Source of the DNA: an uncultured Bacteroidota bacterium
GTDB taxonomy: Bacteria > Bacteroidota > Bacteroidia > Flavobacteriales > Flavobacteriaceae
Direction of reading: 5' to 3'
DNA: 22,495 nucleotides
Assembly (NCBI GenBank): GCA_902509805.1
Contig: CABWZL010000013.1
Coordinates: 1 to 22,495 of the forward strand
Below the pieces are notes generated by a model. It saw only the letters and a program-made list of their open reading frames with translations, did not search any database and was not told the DNA's origin. Position 1 is the stretch's first letter. Each line of letters opens with the position of its first letter. The position numbers were made by a program, and so were the translations under genes. This document shows positions 9,735 through 16,388 of this stretch, piece by piece.

Positions 9735-10010
9735 ATGTATTTAGAAATAATTACACCAGAACAAACTCTATTTAAAGGAGATGTTGAATCAATTCTTTTT
9801 CCAGGATCACATGGCGACTTTCAGGTGTTAAATGATCATGCACCAATTGTCTCTACTCTTACAAAAGGTCAAGTAAAAATTATTGGCAAGATGTCTATTC
9901 AAGACGAAAATAAAGATAGATTTGAATTTAACGAAAAGCAGACAATATTAGAAATAGAATCTGGAACTGTTGAAATGAATAATAATCAAGTTACTTTATT
10001 AGTTGATTAA
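9735..10010 (+). CDS. atpC: F1F0 ATP synthase subunit epsilon, short form
   Basis: Part of the central rotor stalk linking gamma to the c-ring. Only 91 residues: the N-terminal beta-sandwich is present (LEIITPEQTLFKGDVESILFPG and GDFQVLNDHAPIVSTL near the start, strands to the end), and the C-terminal helical hairpin that inhibits ATP hydrolysis in E. coli and Bacillus is missing. This is a natural short form: the reading frame ends in a clean TAA, and the length matches what I recall for flavobacterial epsilon subunits. It starts 2 bases after atpD, so translation is probably coupled. The last 20 bases overlap the end of convergent recX. Confidence 0.93.
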   Translation: MYLEIITPEQTLFKGDVESILFPGSHGDFQVLNDHAPIVSTLTKGQVKIIGKMSIQDENKDRFEFNEKQTILEIESGTVEMNNNQVTLLVD

Positions 10011-10440
10011 TCTGAGTAATTATTAAATCTATCTCCCATCCTTTAATTGAAAGGCTTTTAATTACTTTATTTCTCATCTCAACTTTAGTTTTATCAGTAA
10101 GTTCAATTTGTTTTTCACAGAGTTTTTTAAGTTTGTTATTGTAGTCAATATCACTTATTTGATTTAACGCATTACTAATATTCCAATTTGAAATATTTCT
10201 TGATTTAAGTTCTCTGATTATTTTAATCTTCCCCCAATTGTTATTGTTAAATTTTCCTCTAACATAAGCTTCAGAGAATCTGGTTTCAGATAAAAAATTT
10301 TCATCAATTAGATAGCATACATATTCATCTGCATCATCACCGAATACTCCAAGTTTATTTAGTTTTTTTGATACCTCTAGATGGCATCTTTCTTGGTATG
10401 CACAAAAGTATTCTATTTTCTTTTTTACGGAAGATTCCAT
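9991..10440 (-). CDS. recX: Regulatory protein RecX
   Basis: Modulates RecA filaments in the cytoplasm, usually as an inhibitor. The 149-residue protein is made of helical three-helix repeats, with the family's central signature FLSETRFSEAYVRGKFNNNN (49-68) followed by WGKIKIIRELKSRNIS. The short, lysine-rich N-terminus begins at an ATG at 10438-10440, just downstream of the terminator of the ribonuclease gene. recA is not adjacent, which is common in Bacteroidota. The stop codon lies inside atpC, giving a 20-base tail-to-tail overlap with no room for a separate terminator. Sequence conservation in RecX is low in general, but the FxDxRFAxxxVR-like core makes the assignment good. Confidence 0.88.
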   Translation of the reverse strand: MESSVKKKIEYFCAYQERCHLEVSKKLNKLGVFGDDADEYVCYLIDENFLSETRFSEAYVRGKFNNNNWGKIKIIRELKSRNISNWNISNALNQISDIDYNNKLKKLCEKQIELTDKTKVEMRNKVIKSLSIKGWEIDLIITQINQLIK

Positions 10441-10450
10441 ATCATAATAT

Positions 10451-10485
10451 AAAAAAAACCGTTTAGAAATTCTAAACGGTTTTTT
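10451..10485 (-). terminator. Rho-independent terminator after the ribonuclease G/E gene
   Basis: A perfect 15-bp stem: AAAAAACCGTTTAGA (10453-10467) pairs with TCTAAACGGTTTTTT (10471-10485) around a 3-base loop. Read on the minus strand it lies 9 bases past the ribonuclease stop codon and ends in a run of eight T. It separates that operon from recX, whose start is 10 bases further on, so recX probably has its own promoter or relies on read-through. Confidence 0.88.
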
Positions 10486-10494
10486 AAAAAGATT

Positions 10495-12045
10495 TTATCT
10501 TAAAATTTTTGATCTACTGTCTGTTAAATTATATTGAAGATACAAGTAAGAGTCTCTAGGTATAATTTTAATTATCCTTTTACAATTGAAACTCCACTTA
10601 TTTTTCAATGAAAATAGACCTTTATCTATATACGCTGCTACAAATGGATGCACATGAATGTAGATTGCTCCCTTTTTATAACGCGCATTCTTAACAACTC
10701 TGTTAAGTTCGGTATTGATTTTGTCTACTAATAAAATAGGTGCTTCCACTTCTAAATCCTTGTTTGGATTTGCTTCTTTAGTTTTGATATTCATTTCAGG
10801 CCTTATCCTTTGCCTTGTAATTTGAATCAAACCAAATTTGCTTGGTGGAAGAATTTTATGCTTAGTTCTATCTTTTGCCATTTCTTGGCAAAAATGATCG
10901 AACAACTTTTTTCTGTTTTCTCTTTTTGTTTGGTCTATAAAGTCAACTACAATAATTCCTCCCATATCTCTTAATCTTAATTGTCTGGCAATTTCAGCAG
11001 ATGCAATTAAGTTTACTTCCATAGCAGTTTCTTCTTGTGTTTTTGATTTATTAGATCTGTTTCCACTATTTACATCAATAACATGAAGAGCTTCTGTATG
11101 TTCTATTATTAGATATGCTCCTTTTTGCATAGAGACTGTTCTTCCAAAGGAAGACTTTATTTGTCTCTCAATTCCGTATTTTTCAAAAATTGGAGTTACT
11201 CCTTTATAGAGTTTAACGATAGATGATTTTGATGGAGCTATTAGTTTTATATAATCTTTAATCTCACTATGTAAGTTAGGATCATCTAGATAAATATTTG
11301 AAAACGAATCATCAAATATATCTCTAAGCTTTGATGTTGTTCTATTTATCTCTCCTAAAATTTTAGTAGGATAAGAATCTGACTTACTTAAGTTGATACA
11401 GAGTCTTTTCCATCTAAGAATTAAATCCTTTAAATCTCCTTCTAGCTCAATTACTGATTTTCTTTGTGCTACAGTACGAATTATTACGCCAAAACCTTTT
11501 GGCTTAATATTCTTGACTAAATTTTTTAGTCTTTTTTTCTCATCTTGACTTTTAATTTTTTGTGAAATAGAGATTCTCTCAGAAAAAGGAATCAAAACCA
11601 TAAATCTACCTGCTAATGAAATCTCAGAACTTAGTCTGGGACCTTTTGTAGATATAGGTTCTTTTATAATTTGTACTAAAGTTGTTTGTTTTGCTTTTAA
11701 ACAATCTTTAATAAGACCATTTTTTGGAATATCTTTCTCAAAGTCAAATTTACTAAATGAAAAAGATTTCACTTTTTTAGTATCAATTTGATCTACAAAT
11801 TTTGATAATGATAACAATTTAGGTCCTAAGTCATGATAGTGTAGAAAACCATCTTTCTCATGTCCTACATTCACAAATGCAGCGTTTAATCCAGGAATAG
11901 TTTTTCTAATTTTTGCAACAAAAATATCACCTACAGAAAATTTGTTTTTACCCACTTCTTTATCTAACTCAACAAGTCTACCCTCGCTAAGCATTGCAAA
12001 ATCAACAGCACTTGAATTTGATCTTATAATCAATTCTTTTTTCAC
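10495..12045 (-). CDS. rng: Ribonuclease G/E family endoribonuclease
   Basis: Single-strand-specific endoribonuclease for rRNA maturation and mRNA decay, cytoplasmic. The 516-residue protein starts like other flavobacterial members (KELIIRSNSS), has an S1-type RNA-binding region (from about 38, VGDIFVAKIRKTIPGLNAAF) and the catalytic RNase H-like core: HVIDVNSGNR with Asp324, then GGIIVVDFIDQT with Asp368, which align with Asp303 and Asp346 of E. coli RNase E. The CPxCxG zinc-link motif of the Proteobacterial enzymes is absent after ITRQRIRPEM; I believe this is usual in Bacteroidota. No long degradosome tail is present. The start is a GTG at 12043-12045; no in-frame ATG lies immediately upstream. 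The 119 bases before it hold three stem-loops. HU and a 29-residue basic protein lie upstream on the same strand. Confidence 0.93.
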   Translation of the reverse strand: MKKELIIRSNSSAVDFAMLSEGRLVELDKEVGKNKFSVGDIFVAKIRKTIPGLNAAFVNVGHEKDGFLHYHDLGPKLLSLSKFVDQIDTKKVKSFSFSKFDFEKDIPKNGLIKDCLKAKQTTLVQIIKEPISTKGPRLSSEISLAGRFMVLIPFSERISISQKIKSQDEKKRLKNLVKNIKPKGFGVIIRTVAQRKSVIELEGDLKDLILRWKRLCINLSKSDSYPTKILGEINRTTSKLRDIFDDSFSNIYLDDPNLHSEIKDYIKLIAPSKSSIVKLYKGVTPIFEKYGIERQIKSSFGRTVSMQKGAYLIIEHTEALHVIDVNSGNRSNKSKTQEETAMEVNLIASAEIARQLRLRDMGGIIVVDFIDQTKRENRKKLFDHFCQEMAKDRTKHKILPPSKFGLIQITRQRIRPEMNIKTKEANPNKDLEVEAPILLVDKINTELNRVVKNARYKKGAIYIHVHPFVAAYIDKGLFSLKNKWSFNCKRIIKIIPRDSYLYLQYNLTDSRSKILR

Positions 12046-12059
12046 TGTTTTAAGTATTA

Positions 12060-12079
12060 TTTCTACTGTTAAGTAGAAA
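12060..12079 (-). promoter_or_regulatory. Stem-loop in the ribonuclease leader, 14 bases before the start codon
   Basis: TTTCTACT (12060-12067) and AGTAGAAA (12072-12079) form a perfect 8-bp stem with a 4-base loop. It lies immediately upstream of the GTG start of the ribonuclease G/E gene, so folding could influence translation initiation or give a processing site. Function is inferred from position. Confidence 0.5.
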
Positions 12080-12102
12080 GGTTAAACATTTTTCAATAAT
12101 AA

Positions 12103-12118
12103 TATAACTTTCGTTATA
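12103..12118 (-). promoter_or_regulatory. GAAA-tetraloop hairpin in the ribonuclease leader
   Basis: On the minus strand TATAAC-GAAA-GTTATA: a perfect 6-bp stem closed by a GNRA-type tetraloop. It lies between the 29-residue protein gene and the ribonuclease gene. The combination with two other stems in 119 bases suggests a structured leader. Confidence 0.45.
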
Positions 12119-12134
12119 CGTTATTTCAAAGAAC

Positions 12135-12162
12135 TTTGGGATGTTTAGAGTGTAATCCCAAA
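12135..12162 (-). promoter_or_regulatory. Stem-loop directly after the 29-residue protein gene
   Basis: TTTGGGAT (12135-12142) and ATCCCAAA (12155-12162) form a perfect 8-bp stem with a 12-base loop. On the minus strand it starts 2 bases after the stop codon of the small basic protein. What follows is GTTCTTTGAAAT, not a real U run, so it may be a weak terminator, a processing signal or a stabilising 3' stem. Confidence 0.45.
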
Positions 12163-12164
12163 CA

Positions 12165-12254
12165 CTATTTCTTCTTGTGTCGGTTTGCTCTCGCTCTTTT
12201 TTTTCTCTTATGAGTAGCAACCTTATGTCTTTTTCTTTTTTTACCGCTAGGCAT
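12165..12254 (-). CDS. 29-residue, very basic conserved Bacteroidota protein (probable ribosome- or RNA-associated)
   Basis: A very small gene with ATG at 12252-12254 and TAG at 12165-12167. The product begins MPSGKKRKRHKVATHKRK and ends with ARANRHKKK; more than half of its 29 residues are Lys, Arg or His and there are no acidic residues. I recognise near-identical short proteins at this place in flavobacterial genomes, where they are often annotated only as hypothetical. The composition resembles tiny ribosomal proteins such as bL36, THX or bS22-like peptides; a Bacteroidota-specific ribosomal protein is the most attractive idea, but I cannot show it. It sits 18 bases downstream of the HU gene on the same strand and upstream of the ribonuclease gene, with a stem-loop after its stop. 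It may be co-transcribed with HU. Confidence 0.75.
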   Translation of the reverse strand: MPSGKKRKRHKVATHKRKKRARANRHKKK

Positions 12255-12272
12255 ATCTATCTAGTTTTAAAA

Positions 12273-12563
12273 TTAGCCAACTGGCACATTTTGTTTTACA
12301 GATTTGACAAAAGTTTTTGAAGGTTTAAATGCAGGAATATTATGAGCTGGAATAATAACAGCAGTATTTTTTGATATATTTCTACCGGTTTTTTCTGCTC
12401 TTGTCTTAATTATAAAACTACCAAACCCCCTTAAGTAAACATTATTATTATTTTCGAGAGAATTCTTAATTTCCTCCATAAATTTTTCAGCGATCATCTG
12501 AACATCAGTTTTATCAACTCCTGTTTGATCCGATATATTTTTTACAATATCTGCCTTTGTCAT
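12273..12563 (-). CDS. hup: HU/IHF family DNA-binding protein
   Basis: Nucleoid protein that bends DNA as a dimer. The 96-residue product has the complete fold: N-terminal helices (MTKADIVKNISDQTGVDK), the turn LRGFGSFIIKTR (44-55), the beta-arm region EKTGRNISKNTAVIIPAHNI (57-76) and the closing helix AFKPSKTFVKSVK. The GFGSF and GRN motifs and the proline-containing arm are clear. It is a normal length for HU. It is first in a minus-strand group with the 29-residue basic protein and the ribonuclease gene, and it has a TATATTTG -7 box at 12604-12611. Whether it is HU proper or an IHF-like subunit cannot be told from sequence. Confidence 0.93.
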   Translation of the reverse strand: MTKADIVKNISDQTGVDKTDVQMIAEKFMEEIKNSLENNNNVYLRGFGSFIIKTRAEKTGRNISKNTAVIIPAHNIPAFKPSKTFVKSVKQNVPVG

Positions 12564-12603
12564 TTTCTGTTATATTGGTTATACAATTAGCTTTTAAGGC
12601 TAG

Positions 12604-12611
12604 CAAATATA
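12604..12611 (-). promoter_or_regulatory. Candidate -7 element for the HU gene
   Basis: On the minus strand this reads TATATTTG, an exact match to TAnnTTTG, 40 bases before the HU start codon. It implies a leader of about 30 bases. A -33 element is not clear in the AT-rich sequence upstream. It would drive HU and the 29-residue protein, and perhaps the ribonuclease. Confidence 0.45.
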
Positions 12612-12672
12612 TAAATTTATATTTTAAATTAGTGATTTAGTAATATATAATTACCCTTAGAATATTTTACAA

Positions 12673-13713
12673 ATGTCTTTTGAAAATCAATTAGTTAAAT
12701 GGTATATAAATAATAAAAGAGAATTGCCATGGAGAGAAAATATTGATCCATATAGAGTTTGGATATCTGAGATTATTCTTCAACAAACTCGAGTAGTTCA
12801 GGGCGAGAAATATTTTAACAATTTTATAAAAAAATTCCCTTCCCTAGAAAGCCTCTCATCTGCAGATGAATCAGAAGTAATAAAAGTGTGGAAGGGCTTA
12901 GGCTATTATAATAGGGCAATTAATATTCATAAAACTTCAAAAATAATAATGAATACATTAAATGGTAAATTCCCTAATACTTATAATGAGTTAATTAAGC
13001 TAGATGGAATAGGTGACTATACTGCTAGTGCTATATCATCTATATGTTTTAATGAGTATAATCCAGTTGTTGATGGAAATGTTTTAAGATTACTTTCCAG
13101 GTATTATGGACTTAAAACTCCAATAGACTCATTAAAAGGGCAAAGAAATATTAGGGAAATTGGAAAAAAATTAATCAGTAAAGTTGATAATCCAGGTGAT
13201 TTCAATCAAGCTATGATGGAGTATGGAGCTCTTGTCTGTAATCCTTTTCCAGATTGTGAGTCATGTATTTTTTCCTCAAAATGTGTTGCTTTTCAAAATA
13301 AAGAAATTGAAACAATACCTGTTAAATCAAAAAAGAAAAAACCTAAAGAAAGATTCTTAAATTATATCGTGTTTATTGACAGTAAAGAAAAGACAATAGT
13401 TAACAAAAGAGTTAACAAAGATATTTGGTACAAACTAAATGAATTCCCTCTTATTGAAAGTAAAAAAGAAATAAAAAAAATAACCAATCTAACCGAATTC
13501 AAAAAGCTTGCAAAAAATACATCTTTAACTATTAATGAAGAAAAGGAAGATGTATATAGGGTAAAACATATTCTATCTCATCAGATATTATATATATCAT
13601 TTTATCAGATTAGTGTTAATGAAACAATAACGTCAGGCGTACATTTGACTGATCTAAACAACCATAATTTTCCAGTACCCATAACTAATTTTATTAATAA
13701 GTTATTAATCTAG
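12673..13713 (+). CDS. mutY: A/G-specific adenine DNA glycosylase
   Basis: Removes adenine mispaired with guanine or 8-oxoguanine, protecting GC-to-TA errors. The 346-residue protein has the N-terminal LPWRENIDPYRVWISEIILQ with catalytic Glu33, the helix-hairpin-helix GIGDYTASAI (112-121), catalytic Asp134 in VVDGNV, four iron-sulphur cysteines (189, 195, 198, 204), and a C-terminal NUDIX-like domain from about 225 that reads 8-oxoguanine. The first two cysteines are five residues apart; the E. coli cluster loop is C-x6-C-x2-C-x5-C, so this one is one residue shorter, while the rest is normal. It begins a plus-strand run with ssb 37 bases downstream and the gldE-like gene after that, an order I know from flavobacterial genomes. 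Confidence 0.95.
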   Translation: MSFENQLVKWYINNKRELPWRENIDPYRVWISEIILQQTRVVQGEKYFNNFIKKFPSLESLSSADESEVIKVWKGLGYYNRAINIHKTSKIIMNTLNGKFPNTYNELIKLDGIGDYTASAISSICFNEYNPVVDGNVLRLLSRYYGLKTPIDSLKGQRNIREIGKKLISKVDNPGDFNQAMMEYGALVCNPFPDCESCIFSSKCVAFQNKEIETIPVKSKKKKPKERFLNYIVFIDSKEKTIVNKRVNKDIWYKLNEFPLIESKKEIKKITNLTEFKKLAKNTSLTINEEKEDVYRVKHILSHQILYISFYQISVNETITSGVHLTDLNNHNFPVPITNFINKLLI

Positions 13714-13719
13714 GTACTC

Positions 13720-13727
13720 TATTTTTG
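13720..13727 (+). promoter_or_regulatory. Candidate -7 element for ssb
   Basis: Reads TATTTTTG, an exact fit to TAnnTTTG, in the 37-base gap between mutY and ssb, with a predicted leader of about 17 bases. It would let ssb be expressed more strongly than mutY. No clear -33 element is seen. Confidence 0.4.
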
Positions 13728-13750
13728 TATATTAGCCCATATATATAATT

Positions 13751-14176
13751 ATGAGCGGAACACTAAATAAAGTAATGTTAATTGGTCATCTTGGTGATGA
13801 CGTGAAGATTAAACATTTTGATAATGGCGGTTGTCTTGCAAGATTTCCTCTTGCTACTAACGAGACATATACTAATAAAACAACCAATGAAAAAGTAACA
13901 AATACTGATTGGCACAATATTGTTCTAAGAAATAAAGCAGCTGAAATCTGTGAAAAATATCTATCTAAAGGAGATAAAGTATATGTTGAAGGGAAGCTTA
14001 GAACAAGAAAATGGCAAGGAGAGGATGGTGTAGATAAATATACAACTGAAGTAAATGTTGATGAGTTTACTTTTCTTTCCACTAAGAAAGATGGTGTTTC
14101 AAATACACAGGCAAAACCTGCTCCAGACAATAACAACCAGAAGAGTGATAATACAGAAGACGACTTACCGTTCTAA
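13751..14176 (+). CDS. ssb: Single-stranded DNA-binding protein
   Basis: Coats single-stranded DNA at forks and repair sites and recruits partners. The 141-residue protein has one OB-fold (about 3-107: NKVMLIGHLGDDVKIKHFDN, WHNIVLRNKAAEICEKYLSK, GDKVYVEGKLRTRKW), then a short disordered tail rich in Asn, Pro and Asp, and ends with the acidic tip DDLPF, the usual docking peptide for SSB-binding partners. All expected parts are present. It lies between mutY and the gldE-like gene; the gap to the latter is 45 bases. It is shorter than the E. coli protein only in the linker. Confidence 0.97.
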   Translation: MSGTLNKVMLIGHLGDDVKIKHFDNGGCLARFPLATNETYTNKTTNEKVTNTDWHNIVLRNKAAEICEKYLSKGDKVYVEGKLRTRKWQGEDGVDKYTTEVNVDEFTFLSTKKDGVSNTQAKPAPDNNNQKSDNTEDDLPF

Positions 14177-14221
14177 ACATATTTTTAAATCTCAATCCAT
14201 AACTTTTTATTCTAGATTTTT

Positions 14222-15478
14222 GTGATAGTAAAAATTATTTTAATCTTAATTTTTCTAATATTATCTGCTCTGACTTCAGGGTGTGAAGTTGCATTTTTCT
14301 CACTTGATAAATCCAATATGCCTAATGAAGATGGCAATAAAATTATAAAGAAAATTAAAGTTCTACTAGAAAAGCCAAAGAGATTACTAGCGACGATTCT
14401 TATCTCTAATAACTTTATAAATATCGCAATAGTTATTCTGTTTGCATCAATTGACAACCCATATTTAAGTTCCTTGAATAGTCCAATTTTAGAGATAATT
14501 TTAGAAGTAGGTTTAATAGGAATGCTAATTTTATTTATTGGAGACATTCTACCAAAAATTTATGCAAATAGAAATCCTTTAGGTTTCTCTAAGCTAATGG
14601 TTAGGCCTATTTATTTTTTAGACCGCTATGTCTTATTCCTATTTAACAATCCGATGAGTCAATCTATGAGTTATTTAGAATCAAATTTAGCTAAGGATTC
14701 AAAACAATTGTCTGTTGACAAACTTTCACAAGCTCTTGACCTTACGGACTCAAAAGAGACCAGTACGGAGGAGAAAAAAATCCTTAAAGGAATTGTAAAT
14801 TTTGGAAATGTTGAAACTAGGCAAATTATGTGTCCTAGAGTAGATGTATTTGCCCTTGAATCTGACATGAAAATAATTGATATAATAGGAGAATTAAAAG
14901 CGAAAGGGTTTTCAAGAGTTCCTGTTTTTGAAGAAAATCTTGATAAGATTACTGGGGTTTTATACGTTAAAGATCTTTTACCTCACCTTGAAAAAGAAAA
15001 TTTTAACTGGACCTCACTTTTACGAAAGCCTCTTTACATTCCTGAAAATAAAAAATTAGATGATTTATTAACTGAATTTAAAACAAAGAAAATTCATATG
15101 GCTATTGTGGTTGATGAATATGGGGGGACCTCAGGAATTATTACACTTGAAGATGTAATTGAAGAAATTTTTGGAGAAATAAGTGGAGAATTTGATGATG
15201 AAGACAATCTTTTCTCAAAGCTAGATGACCATACTTTTATTTTTGACTCCAAAATAAATTTACAAGATTTTTACAGAGCAATTAACTTAAAAGATTCATC
15301 AACTTTTGAAGAAATTGCTTTAGAGATAGAGACTTTAGGAGGCTTTCTTATTGAAAAAATTAAAAAAATTCCAAGAGTCGGACAGGTTATAACTCACGAC
15401 TCTTATAAATTTATAATTGAAATAGTAGATAAAAAAAGAATTAAACAAGTAAAATTAATACTACCAAAAAATAAATAG
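14222..15478 (+). CDS. gldE: GldE-like CNNM/CorC family membrane protein
   Basis: A membrane protein with a cytosolic nucleotide-binding CBS pair. Of 418 residues, about 1-155 form a DUF21/CNNM region with several hydrophobic segments (IILILIFLILSALTSGCEVA at the start, LIGMLILFIGDILPKI at 98-113), followed by two CBS domains (about 205-255 and 265-318, with DEYGGTSGIITLEDVIEEIF) and a CorC_HlyC domain (about 335-412). Family members transport Mg2+ or other divalent ions; GldE was named for its role with GldD in gliding motility. The mutY-ssb-gldE order is the reason for the GldE name. The gldD gene normally next is absent, so a gliding role here is doubtful. Start is a GTG; an in-frame TAG lies 9 bases upstream, so it cannot extend far. 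Confidence 0.82.
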   Translation: MIVKIILILIFLILSALTSGCEVAFFSLDKSNMPNEDGNKIIKKIKVLLEKPKRLLATILISNNFINIAIVILFASIDNPYLSSLNSPILEIILEVGLIGMLILFIGDILPKIYANRNPLGFSKLMVRPIYFLDRYVLFLFNNPMSQSMSYLESNLAKDSKQLSVDKLSQALDLTDSKETSTEEKKILKGIVNFGNVETRQIMCPRVDVFALESDMKIIDIIGELKAKGFSRVPVFEENLDKITGVLYVKDLLPHLEKENFNWTSLLRKPLYIPENKKLDDLLTEFKTKKIHMAIVVDEYGGTSGIITLEDVIEEIFGEISGEFDDEDNLFSKLDDHTFIFDSKINLQDFYRAINLKDSSTFEEIALEIETLGGFLIEKIKKIPRVGQVITHDSYKFIIEIVDKKRIKQVKLILPKNK

Positions 15479-16369
15479 GTGAACTTAAGTATTAGAAAAT
15501 GGGGAACATTAGTCATTTTATCTTTAATATGGGGAAGTTCATACATTTTAATAAAAAAAGGATTAACAGGACTAACACCAATTCAATTAGGATCACTTAG
15601 GGTTATAGTTACAACTATTATTATTGCACCGATAGGATATCAAAAAATCAAACATATTCCAAGACAAAAGATGAAATGGGTAGCCCTTTCTGCATTTGTT
15701 GGGTCATTTTTCCCTGCTTATTTATTTGCTTTTGCAGAAACTGAAATTTCAAGTTCTATAACTGCCGTTATGGTTTCTTTAACTCCACTTTTTACATTAT
15801 TAATTAGTGTTTTTGTTTTTGGTGAAGAGTTATTAAAAAAACAGGTATTTGGAGTTCTAATTGGTTTTACAGGAATAGTAGTATTGATTAATAATGAATT
15901 ACTATCGTCATCATTTAATGTTCTATATGTCATGTTTATTGTACTTGCAGCTTTTTGTTATGCAATTAATGCAAATGTTTTAAAATATAAACTCTCAAAT
16001 ATTCCTGCACTTGGAATAGTGTTTATGAGCTTTCTATTTATGTTCATTCCTGCATTTATTATTCTTTGTTTTTCTGATTTTCCGTTTTCTGATTTCACAT
16101 CAGATCCGTTAATCATAGAATCAATTATATATATTGTTATACTTGCTCTTTTTGGAACTGCAATTGCAAAAGTTTTATATATCAAATTACTTGCTATATC
16201 AACTCCAGTATTTTCAGTATCTACAACTTACTTAATGCCAGTAGTTGCAATTTTTTGGGGCTTGTTAGATGGAGAGGAATTTAAATTAACTCAATTTACT
16301 GGGACCGCCATAATTTTACTAGGTGTTTACTTAGTTACAAAAAAAAAGGCATCCAAAAAGATGCCTTAA
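15479..16369 (+). CDS. EamA (DMT superfamily) membrane transporter
   Basis: A ten-helix permease of the drug/metabolite transporter superfamily, 296 residues, with two EamA repeats (about 5-137 and 147-288). The first helix has WGSSYILIKKGL, and the repeat ends show LFTLLISVFVFGEELLKKQ and IFWGLLDGEEFKLTQFTG, both with the family's G-E pair after a helix. Such proteins export metabolites such as amino acids or purines; the substrate is unknown here. The GTG start directly abuts the stop of the gldE-like gene, suggesting coupled translation. The last nine residues, KKKASKKMP, are encoded by the hairpin that terminates the convergent M16 genes. Confidence 0.9.
   Translation: MNLSIRKWGTLVILSLIWGSSYILIKKGLTGLTPIQLGSLRVIVTTIIIAPIGYQKIKHIPRQKMKWVALSAFVGSFFPAYLFAFAETEISSSITAVMVSLTPLFTLLISVFVFGEELLKKQVFGVLIGFTGIVVLINNELLSSSFNVLYVMFIVLAAFCYAINANVLKYKLSNIPALGIVFMSFLFMFIPAFIILCFSDFPFSDFTSDPLIIESIIYIVILALFGTAIAKVLYIKLLAISTPVFSVSTTYLMPVVAIFWGLLDGEEFKLTQFTGTAIILLGVYLVTKKKASKKMP
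16342..16367 (-). terminator. Terminator of the M16 peptidase genes, embedded in the end of the EamA gene
   Basis: AAGGCATC (16346-16353) and GATGCCTT (16360-16367) form an 8-bp stem with a 6-base loop. On the minus strand it is followed by a long T run (complement of the A run at 16340-16347), 21 bases past the M16 stop codon, so it is a good terminator in that direction. On the plus strand only a weak U-rich stretch follows. The hairpin lies within the last codons of the EamA gene, including its stop codon. Confidence 0.8.
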
Positions 16370-16388
16370 TTTATTTTCTTAATTAGAC

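Noticed and set aside
12135..12162. Full Rho-independent terminator after the 29-residue gene
   Set aside because: The stem is good but there is no continuous U run; I kept it as a stem-loop only.
13786..14136. Antisense open reading frame opposite ssb (116 codons)
   Set aside because: It has no recognisable motif, lies wholly within a conserved gene and has none of the composition of a real protein; it is a shadow of ssb.
14222..15478. Haemolysin
   Set aside because: CorC/HlyC-type CBS proteins are often labelled haemolysin, but the domain order is that of CNNM ion-handling/GldE proteins and no toxin context is present.
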